Source: Bacteroidia bacterium
Lineage (GTDB): Bacteria > Planctomycetota > Phycisphaerae > Phycisphaerales > SM1A02
NCBI GenBank assembly: GCA_030054235.1
Contig: JASGCG010000047.1
Coordinates: 1 to 8,676, forward strand
Length of the DNA: 8,676 nucleotides
Reading direction: 5' to 3'
In this document: piece by piece, positions 1 through 7,068 of the stretch
How positions within the stretch are numbered: position 1 is the stretch's first letter
How the letters are laid out: the number at the start of each line of letters is the position of its first letter
The notes under the pieces: generated by a model
Told to the model about the DNA's origin: nothing
The model's database searches: none
Seen by the model: only the letters and a program-made list of their open reading frames with translations
Translations under genes and position numbers: made by a program

Positions 1-1
1 G

Positions 2-405
2 TACAATCCCGACGTCACCGTGCGCATCCGCGGCGTGATGGAGAAGTGCACGTTCTGCGTGCAGCGCATCAACCGCGCCCGCATCGAGGCGAAGAACGAG
101 TGGGCCCGCAAGGGCGGCTCGGCCGGCAGCCCCGACTGGAAGGTCGCGGACGGCACCATCGTGACGGCCTGCCAGCAGGCCTGCCCGAGCGGCGCGATCG
201 TCTTCGGCGACCTGAACGATCCCAACAGCAAGGTCTCGCGGCTGCATCGCCAGCCCACGAGCTACCAGATGCTCGAGGAACTCAACACCAAGACCCGCCT
301 GCGCTACGTCGCGCGCGTGACCAATCCGGCCATCGAGCGCCCCGCGGCGAACGATGGTCACGGACACGGCACGCACGGCCACGATGCGCATGACAAGGAG
401 CACTC

Positions 406-409
<4 letters not shown>
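2..409 (+). CDS. actB: Alternative complex III subunit ActB, C-terminal fragment (iron-sulfur domain)
   Basis: This is the last 135 residues of a gene that begins upstream; the frame is open from base 2. ActB is the molybdopterin-oxidoreductase-like plus ferredoxin-like subunit of ACIII, and its iron-sulfur clusters carry electrons from quinol towards the c-type hemes on the periplasmic side. The fragment shows NPDVTVR, then GVMEKCTFCVQRI (Cys16 and Cys19 of the fragment) and ACQQACPSGAIVFGD (Cys57 and Cys61). These are the closing cysteine motifs of the cluster-binding domain. The last ~19 residues are rich in His, Gly and Asp (GHGHGTHGHDAHDKEHS). The stop overlaps the actC start by 4 bases (ATGA), which implies translational coupling. 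An internal GTG at 20 is not the real start because homology-like sequence continues before it. NrfC/PsrB-type ferredoxin subunits share the cysteine motifs, but the neighbouring genes settle the identity. Confidence 0.93.
395..400 (+). promoter_or_regulatory. Ribosome binding site of actC
   Basis: AAGGAG lies five bases before the ATG at 406, inside the actB coding end. It supports the choice of that start and fits reinitiation through the ATGA overlap. Confidence 0.6.
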
Positions 410-1935
<1,526 letters not shown>

Positions 1936-1959
1936 CGAGACCAGACGAGCACCACAGAC

Positions 1960-2580
1960 ATGACGACGTTCGCGACACCATCATCGACCACGGCCCCGGC
2001 CTCGACGGAAACCTCCGTCGCGCAGACCTGGGGACTCGTGGCCCGCTTCGCCAACCCGGCCGAGCTCATGCACGCGGCTGAGGCCGTCCGCAAGGCTGGC
2101 TACCGCTACTGGGATTGCCACTCGCCGTTCCCGATCCACGGGATCGACCACGCGATGGGCATCAGCCGCACGATCCTCCCGGTCGTGGTCTTCGGCGCCG
2201 GTGCGGCCGGCTGCACGCTGGGCTTCCTGCTGCAGTCGTTCACCAACTCGTTCGACTTCAGCATCTGGGCGCTGGTCTGGGTCACCGGATACCCGTTCCT
2301 GATCAGCGGCAAGCCGCTGCTCTCGTTCCCCGCGTTCGTGCCGGTCATGTTCGAGCTCACCATCCTGCTGAGCGCGCTGACCACGGCGTTCGGCATGCTG
2401 GCCTTCAACCAGCTGCCCGAGCTCTATCACCCGCTGCTCAAGCACCCCGGTTTCGGCCGTGCGACGGATGACCGGTTCTTCATCTCGATCGAGGCGCGCG
2501 ACCCGCAGTTCCTGCGCTCGAAGACGGGCGAGTTCCTGAAGTCGCTGGGTGCCTCCAGCGTGGAGGTGGTCGAGTCATGA
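1960..2580 (+). CDS. actD: Alternative complex III subunit ActD (DUF3341 family)
   Basis: This 206-residue membrane protein matches the DUF3341 family, the ActD subunit of ACIII. A polar N-terminal segment (1-22) leads into GLVARFANPAELMHAAEAVR, then YRYWDCHSPFPIHGID (49-63), a signature stretch of the family. Two transmembrane helices follow, near 70-93 and 124-148, with the loop TGYPFLISGKPL between them. The C-terminal part includes DDRFFISIEARDP (170-182) and ends in a soluble domain. ActD has no redox cofactor; it packs on ActC and ActF on the cytoplasmic side, and its exact role is unknown. It starts 24 bases after actC without a clear ribosome binding site, and its stop overlaps actE by 4 bases. 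Confidence 0.94.
   Translation: MTTFATPSSTTAPASTETSVAQTWGLVARFANPAELMHAAEAVRKAGYRYWDCHSPFPIHGIDHAMGISRTILPVVVFGAGAAGCTLGFLLQSFTNSFDFSIWALVWVTGYPFLISGKPLLSFPAFVPVMFELTILLSALTTAFGMLAFNQLPELYHPLLKHPGFGRATDDRFFISIEARDPQFLRSKTGEFLKSLGASSVEVVES
2562..2566 (+). promoter_or_regulatory. Ribosome binding site of actE
   Basis: GGAGG lies ten bases before the ATG at 2577, within the end of actD. It is the strongest Shine-Dalgarno match in the window and supports the ATG that overlaps the actD stop, rather than the in-frame Met4. Confidence 0.65.
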
Positions 2581-3260
2581 TCCAGATGCCCCCCAAGATC
2601 TTCTTCTACCTCGGCATCGTGGCGGCCTGCGCCGCGCTGATCCCGCCGGTGCTGGCGGTGCAGTCGCGCAACACCACGAGCGAGAAGCCGCCGCTGCATG
2701 CCTTCCTCGACATGGACGTGCAGCCGAAGTTCAAGCCGCAGACCGAATCGGCGCTCTTCGCCGATGGTCGCTCGGCGCGCCCGCAGCCGGTCGGCACCGT
2801 CGCGCGCGACGAGGCGATGGAAGACACGCACCGCAACTTCGGCGTCGTCGACGGCCAGTGGGCGACCACGATGCCTCGCGACCTGCCGGTGTCGATGGAT
2901 CTCCTGCGCCGCGGCCAGGAGCGCTTCAACATCTACTGCACCGCGTGCCATGGCTACGCGGGCGAAGGCAACGGCACGGTCAATCGACGCGCGCTCGAGC
3001 TGGTCTCGAACGCATCGGGTCCGGTGAACGGCACCGTGTGGGTGCCCGCCAAGAACATCCACGATCCCACCGTGACGGTGCAGCCGGTCGGCCAGCTCTT
3101 CAACACCGTCACGCACGGGATCCGCAACATGGCCGGCTACGGCACGCAGATCCCCACCGACGATCGCTGGGCGATCGTCGCCTACGTGAAGGCCCTGCAG
3201 CGCAGCTTCGATGCGCAGTTGCAGGATGTCCCGCCTGACCAACGGAGCAAGGTGCAATGA
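2577..3260 (+). CDS. actE: Alternative complex III subunit ActE (monoheme cytochrome c)
   Basis: This 227-residue periplasmic monoheme cytochrome c passes electrons out of ACIII towards the terminal oxidase. A short hydrophobic N-terminus (8-28) exports or anchors it and contains VAAC at 15-18, which resembles a lipobox. A ~90-residue stretch typical of ActE follows, including LHAFLDMDVQPKFKPQ and WATTMPRDLPV. The class I cytochrome domain begins at RGQERFNIYC and has CTACH at 121-125 (heme attachment) and NMAGYG with Met185 as the likely distal iron ligand. DDRWAIVAYVKALQRS (195-210) is the usual C-terminal helix of such domains. The start is fixed by the ATGA overlap with actD and GGAGG at 2562. 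The stop overlaps the actF start by 4 bases. Continued hydrophobicity after Cys18 leaves an uncleaved membrane anchor possible instead of lipidation. Confidence 0.94.
   Translation: MIQMPPKIFFYLGIVAACAALIPPVLAVQSRNTTSEKPPLHAFLDMDVQPKFKPQTESALFADGRSARPQPVGTVARDEAMEDTHRNFGVVDGQWATTMPRDLPVSMDLLRRGQERFNIYCTACHGYAGEGNGTVNRRALELVSNASGPVNGTVWVPAKNIHDPTVTVQPVGQLFNTVTHGIRNMAGYGTQIPTDDRWAIVAYVKALQRSFDAQLQDVPPDQRSKVQ
3244..3247 (+). promoter_or_regulatory. Ribosome binding site of actF
   Basis: GGAG lies nine bases before the ATG at 3257, inside the end of actE, and supports that overlapping start. Confidence 0.5.
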
Positions 3261-4594
3261 GCCACTCTCACGATCACGCCGATCTCGGCCCCTCGAACAC
3301 GCGCGCGGATGGCGCGATCGCCCGGATCGCCGGCCGGCTGCTGCCTGCCGCGGTGGTGCTGCTGGCCGCGGCCGCGTGGCTCGCCTGGAAGGGCGGCAAC
3401 GCCAACGCCACGGCCAAGCTCTACCTCGTGTCGTTCACGTTCATCCTGGCGATCTCGCTGGGCGGGCTGTTCTTCACGATGATCCAATTCCTGACCCGCG
3501 CCGGCTGGTCGGTGGCGGTGCGCCGCCCGGCCGAGGCGCTCGCAGCCAACCTGCGCTGGCTGTGGATTCCCTTCATGCTGCCGCTGCTCTGGCTGTGGTG
3601 GAAGGGCGGCCAGCACCATGAGCCCGGCGCGCACGCCCTGGGCCTGGACGTGCTTTGGCCGTGGGCGAACCTCGAGCACATGCAGCAGCATGAGCCTGCC
3701 GAGTACGAGAACGTGCTCAAGAAGGCTGGCTGGCTGAATCCGAACTTCTTCGTGCTGCGCGCCGCGATCTACTTCGCGGTCTGGGCCGTGCTCGCCACGA
3801 TCTTCTTCAAGGGTTCGACGGCGCAGGATGCCGCCGGCGGAACCGCCACGACCGATCGCCTGCAGAAGCTCTCGGGTCCGTCGATCATCCTCTTCGGCCT
3901 GACGGTGACCTTTGCCGCGTTCGACTGGATGATGTCGCTCACCCCGACGTGGTTCAGCACCATGTTCGGCGTCTACTTCTTCACGGTCTGCTGCACTGCG
4001 GGCTTCAGTGCGATGGCGCTGGTCACGATCCGCCTGCAGTCGCTGGGCGCGCTCAAGGGGATCGTGACGCGCGAGCACCTCCAGGACCTCGGCAAGTACA
4101 TCTTCGCCTTCGGCATCGTCTTCTGGGCCTACATCGGCTTCAGCCAGTACATGCTGATCTGGTACGGCAACATCCCGGAAGAGACCACCTGGTTCATGGC
4201 TCGGCAGATGGGCGACTGGACCGTCTTCAGCTGGCTGCTGATCGCGGGCCACTTCGTGGTGCCGTTCGTCTTCATGATCAGCCGCTGGATGAAGCGCTGG
4301 AGCGTCACGCTTGCGGTGGCTTCCGCGTGGATGCTGTTCATGTCGGCGGTCGACCTTTACTGGCTGATCGTCCCGGTGATTCCCGCGGGCCTGGCGGATG
4401 CCTCGACCTACGCCGAACTCGCCGAGAAGCACAAGGATGCACCGGTCGGCTTCTTCACGCTCGCCACGCTCTGCTCCATCGGCGGCATGCTCTGCCTGTT
4501 CGCCTGGCGCACCGCGCGCACGCTGTCCCGCAACCACCTCGTCCCGGTGCGTGACCCCCGCCTGGGCGAGAGCATCGCGTTCCAGAACATCTGA
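3257..4594 (+). CDS. actF: Alternative complex III subunit ActF (second NrfD-like membrane subunit)
   Basis: This 445-residue polytopic membrane protein is the second NrfD-fold subunit of ACIII, paired with ActC. About ten helices are visible, near 28-45, 55-78, 100-117, 165-185, 207-228, 235-257, 280-302, 320-342, 347-377 and 398-418. Recognisable stretches are AFDWMMSLTPTWFSTMFGVY (221-240), FAFGIVFWAYIGFSQYMLIW (283-302) and the C-terminal PVRDPRLGESIAFQNI, a typical ActF ending. The family is thought to have a structural or proton-translocating role, and no metal cofactor is expected. The N-terminus begins MSHSHDHAD, another small histidine cluster. The start overlaps the actE stop (ATGA) and has GGAG nine bases upstream. 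The next gene follows after nine bases. Confidence 0.94.
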   Translation: MSHSHDHADLGPSNTRADGAIARIAGRLLPAAVVLLAAAAWLAWKGGNANATAKLYLVSFTFILAISLGGLFFTMIQFLTRAGWSVAVRRPAEALAANLRWLWIPFMLPLLWLWWKGGQHHEPGAHALGLDVLWPWANLEHMQQHEPAEYENVLKKAGWLNPNFFVLRAAIYFAVWAVLATIFFKGSTAQDAAGGTATTDRLQKLSGPSIILFGLTVTFAAFDWMMSLTPTWFSTMFGVYFFTVCCTAGFSAMALVTIRLQSLGALKGIVTREHLQDLGKYIFAFGIVFWAYIGFSQYMLIWYGNIPEETTWFMARQMGDWTVFSWLLIAGHFVVPFVFMISRWMKRWSVTLAVASAWMLFMSAVDLYWLIVPVIPAGLADASTYAELAEKHKDAPVGFFTLATLCSIGGMLCLFAWRTARTLSRNHLVPVRDPRLGESIAFQNI

Positions 4595-4603
4595 GCCACA
4601 CCC

Positions 4604-4978
4604 ATGTCCACTGCACCCGTCAACCCCGCCGCGCAGATCGACGACCCCGAACCCGTGAGCACCTGGGTCGTGTCGATCGTCGGCACGCTGCTGATCGTGG
4701 CCACGATCGTGTTCGTGTGCTGCGTCTACTTCATCGCCGCCGAGCGAGAGTTCACGGCCAAGGTCGTGGACGCTCCGGACCTTGGCCCGGCTGCCCTGAA
4801 GGCCGAGCAACAGGCGCTGCTGTCCGGCTACGGAACCTACACCATGACCGACGCCGCGGGCAAGGAACGCAAGACGATCCGGATCCCGGTCGAGAAGGCC
4901 ATGGAGGCGTTGGTGGCCGAGGGCATCAAGCCATCGGCAGCGCCGGCGCCCGCCGTTCCTGCGGCCGCGAACCCCTGA
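4604..4978 (+). CDS. Small one-helix membrane protein of unknown function between actF and sco
   Basis: This 124-residue protein is not recognised with certainty. It has a polar N-terminus (1-19), one strong transmembrane helix (about 20-45, WVVSIVGTLLIVATIVFVCC and following) with two adjacent cysteines (39-40), and then a soluble region. That region contains LKAEQQALLSGYGTYTM (65-81), a short basic stretch (GKERK) and RIPVEKAMEALVAEG (93-107), before an Ala/Pro-rich tail (111-124). The pattern of a Tyr-containing turn followed by R-I-P-[IV]-x-x-A-M-x resembles, from memory, small proteins encoded beside SCO and oxidase genes in several phyla; no search was run to confirm this. There is no heme or metal motif. 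Its place in the operon suggests an ACIII or oxidase accessory or assembly protein. The ATG at 4604 has no clear ribosome binding site but lies nine bases after actF, which fits coupling. It is probably a real gene because frame, codon bias and spacing match its neighbours. Confidence 0.82.
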   Translation: MSTAPVNPAAQIDDPEPVSTWVVSIVGTLLIVATIVFVCCVYFIAAEREFTAKVVDAPDLGPAALKAEQQALLSGYGTYTMTDAAGKERKTIRIPVEKAMEALVAEGIKPSAAPAPAVPAAANP

Positions 4979-4997
4979 ACACTCCTACTGTTCCAAC

Positions 4998-5870
4998 GTG
5001 AAGAACTGCCTGACCATCCTCGCCCTTGCCGCAGCATCGATGCTGTCGGCTGTGGCCATGGGGCAGGGCAGCGGGCCTGTGCTCGCCCCGGGCGAGTCAG
5101 CCGCGCTGAGCAACGAACTTCCCAAGGAGCTCGAAGGCGTCGAGTTCGTCGAGCACCTTGGCGAGACGGTGCCGATGGACCTTCGCTTCACGGATGACGA
5201 CGGCACCAGCGTGACGTTGGCTGACCTGCTCAAGCCGGGGCGTCCGCTGCTCATCCACCTGGGCTACTTCAAGTGCCCCATGATGTGCAGCCTGGTGCTC
5301 AACGAAGCCGTTCGCGGCTTGCAGGGCATCGATTGGACGGTCGGAAGCGAGTTCGACGTCGTTGCGGTGAGCATCAACCCATCGGAGGATGCCGAACTCG
5401 CGCGCGCGAAGAAGGCGGGCTACGTGGCCGAGTACGGCCGCAAGGGCTCCGAGAAGGGCTGGCACTTCCTGACCGGTCCCGTCGAGTCGACCCACGCACT
5501 CGCGGAGGCGGTCGGCTTCCGCTTCAAGCTTCTGGACAACGGCGATTACTCGCACCCGGGCGGCATGATCGTGGTGTCGCCCAAGGGCGTCATCACGCGC
5601 TACCTGCACGGCGTGCGCTTCCCGTCCGAGACCTTCCGGCTCTCCCTCGTCGAAGGCAGCGAGGGCACCATCGGCAGCAGCATGGATCGCGTCATGCTCT
5701 GGTGCTTCCAGTACGACGCCTCGACGAATTCCTACGTGCCTTTCGTGTTCCGTCTCGTGAAGCTTGGTGGTGCGCTGACCGTGGTCGCGATCGTCGCGGC
5801 CGTCGGCGTGGCCCTGCTGCGAGAACGGCGCTCCCGACGACTCCAGCCGCCCACGGCGGTGGCCTGCTGA
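4998..5870 (+). CDS. sco: SCO1/SenC family copper chaperone, C-terminally membrane anchored
   Basis: This 290-residue protein of the SCO1/SenC/PrrC family has a thioredoxin fold and is expected to assemble the CuA centre of the CoxB encoded next. An N-terminal signal peptide (1-21, KNCLTILALAAASMLSAVAM) precedes the SCO domain (about 55-215). The copper ligands are visible: CPMMC with Cys93 and Cys97, and His186 in DYSHPGGMIVV. VVAVSINPSED (121-131) and GWHFLTG (154-160) are family motifs. After the domain come MLWCFQYDASTNSYVPFVFR (233-252) and a transmembrane helix at about 254-275, followed by an Arg-rich end (RERRSRR), so the protein is probably anchored at its C-terminus. The GTG at 4998 is taken as start because it gives a complete signal peptide. 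The ATG at 5040 would begin inside it. No clear ribosome binding site precedes it. Confidence 0.93.
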   Translation: MKNCLTILALAAASMLSAVAMGQGSGPVLAPGESAALSNELPKELEGVEFVEHLGETVPMDLRFTDDDGTSVTLADLLKPGRPLLIHLGYFKCPMMCSLVLNEAVRGLQGIDWTVGSEFDVVAVSINPSEDAELARAKKAGYVAEYGRKGSEKGWHFLTGPVESTHALAEAVGFRFKLLDNGDYSHPGGMIVVSPKGVITRYLHGVRFPSETFRLSLVEGSEGTIGSSMDRVMLWCFQYDASTNSYVPFVFRLVKLGGALTVVAIVAAVGVALLRERRSRRLQPPTAVAC

Positions 5871-5886
5871 ACCCGACGAGATTCCC

Positions 5887-7020
5887 ATGATGTCCATGCT
5901 GACCATGCTCACCTTGGCCCAGGCCGCTGACGGCCCGACCCCGCCCACCTTCTGGATGCCGACCGGCGCGAGCGCCCACGCGTCCAACGTCGACTCGATG
6001 ATGTGGTGGATCAACCTCATCATGTGGGCGTTCCTGGCGCTGAACACCGTGCTCACGGTGTACTTCGTCTGGAAGTACCGCCACAAGGTCGGCACGAAGT
6101 TCCGCACTGACGGCCCCGATCACAACGGCCCCCTCGAGCTGGCCTGGACCGTCGGGCCGCTGCTGATCTGCATCGTGCTTTTCATCTTCGGCTTCAAGGG
6201 CTACCTCGACGTGCGCACGCCGCCGAAGGAGAGCTACGACATCAACGTGACGGCATACAAGTGGGGCTGGCAGTTCAAGTATCCAAACGGTGCGCAGTCC
6301 GATGACCTCGTGATTCCCGCCGGCAAGCCGGTGCGACTGGTCATGCGCGCCAGCGACGTGCTGCACTCCTGCTACATCCCGGCGTTCCGCGTGAAGCAGG
6401 ACCTGGTGCCGGGTCGCTACACCTACCTGTGGTTCCAGAGCGACTTCCCGACCGGCATGGACCAGCCGACGGATGGCCACCACCTGTTCTGCACCGAGTA
6501 CTGCGGAACGGGCCACAGCAACATGAACCGCCGCGTCTATGTGCTCCCGCAGGAGCAGTTCGACGCGTGGACCACCAAGCAGGCCAACTGGCTCGACGAG
6601 ATCCCCGAGGAAGAGCTGTACTGGAAGGCCGGCCCCAAGCTCTACGCGCGCTGCGTGCAGTGCCACTCGCTTGATGGCACCAAGGGCATCGGGCCGAGCT
6701 GGAAGGGGATCTGGGAGCGCGTGAGCGGCGGCGAGGGCAGCAACGGCGCCTTCGCCGACGGCTCGACCTACGCGGGCCTGATCGGTGCGGGCAAGCAGTA
6801 CGCCACCGCCGAGGACTACATCCGCGCCAGCATCTACAACCCCGGCGAGCACCTCGTCCAGGGCTACGGCAACGTGATGCCCACCTTCAAGGGCCAGATC
6901 AACGACAAGGGCATCGATGCCCTGATCGGCATGATGAAGAAGCTCGACGAGTTCGACCCCAAGACCGGAGCCTGGCTCAAGACGCCCCCTGCGGCGGCGC
7001 CCACCGCGAGCGCCAAGTGA
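5887..7020 (+). CDS. coxB: Cytochrome c oxidase subunit II with fused cytochrome c domain (caa3 type)
   Basis: This 377-residue subunit II accepts electrons and passes them through CuA to CoxA. A short hydrophobic leader (1-14, possible cleavage after AQA) is followed by two transmembrane helices (about 39-63 and 86-104), the aromatic YKWGW (124-128) and the cupredoxin domain. The CuA ligands are complete: His160 in DVLHS, then CTEYCGTGHSNM with Cys202, Glu204, Cys206, His210 and Met213. The C-terminal extension (about 245-355) is a class I cytochrome c domain with CVQCH at 256-260, GIGPSWKG (267-274) and Met331 in GNVMPTF as probable distal ligand. This fusion defines caa3 oxidases. Several Met codons crowd the start (5887, 5890, 5896, 5905), so the exact start is uncertain. 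The leader has no basic residue, which is unusual. The gene lies 16 bases after sco and 48 before coxA. Confidence 0.96.
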   Translation: MMSMLTMLTLAQAADGPTPPTFWMPTGASAHASNVDSMMWWINLIMWAFLALNTVLTVYFVWKYRHKVGTKFRTDGPDHNGPLELAWTVGPLLICIVLFIFGFKGYLDVRTPPKESYDINVTAYKWGWQFKYPNGAQSDDLVIPAGKPVRLVMRASDVLHSCYIPAFRVKQDLVPGRYTYLWFQSDFPTGMDQPTDGHHLFCTEYCGTGHSNMNRRVYVLPQEQFDAWTTKQANWLDEIPEEELYWKAGPKLYARCVQCHSLDGTKGIGPSWKGIWERVSGGEGSNGAFADGSTYAGLIGAGKQYATAEDYIRASIYNPGEHLVQGYGNVMPTFKGQINDKGIDALIGMMKKLDEFDPKTGAWLKTPPAAAPTASAK

Positions 7021-7056
7021 GCCCTGCACACCACTGAGCAAGCACCCGAGACACAC

Positions 7057-7060
7057 GAGG
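7057..7060 (+). promoter_or_regulatory. Ribosome binding site of coxA
   Basis: GAGG lies eight bases before the ATG at 7069 in the 48-base gap between coxB and coxA. It supports that start. No hairpin that would suggest a terminator was seen in the gap. Confidence 0.5.
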
Positions 7061-7068
7061 TACCAGAC

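Noticed and set aside
2549..3238. A plus-strand 229-codon open reading frame overlapping actD and actE.
   Set aside because: It is out of frame with actE, which has a clear CXXCH cytochrome domain. The alternative product is Arg/Ala-rich without motifs.
3182..4810. A 542-codon minus-strand open reading frame opposite actF and the small gene.
   Set aside because: It has the same GC-driven shadow composition, rich in His, Arg, Glu and Gln, with no recognisable motif, and actF on the other strand is certain.
7021..7068. The 48-base coxB-coxA gap as a possible terminator or internal promoter.
   Set aside because: No inverted repeat with a T run and no convincing -35/-10 pair was seen; only a short GAGG ribosome binding site stands out.
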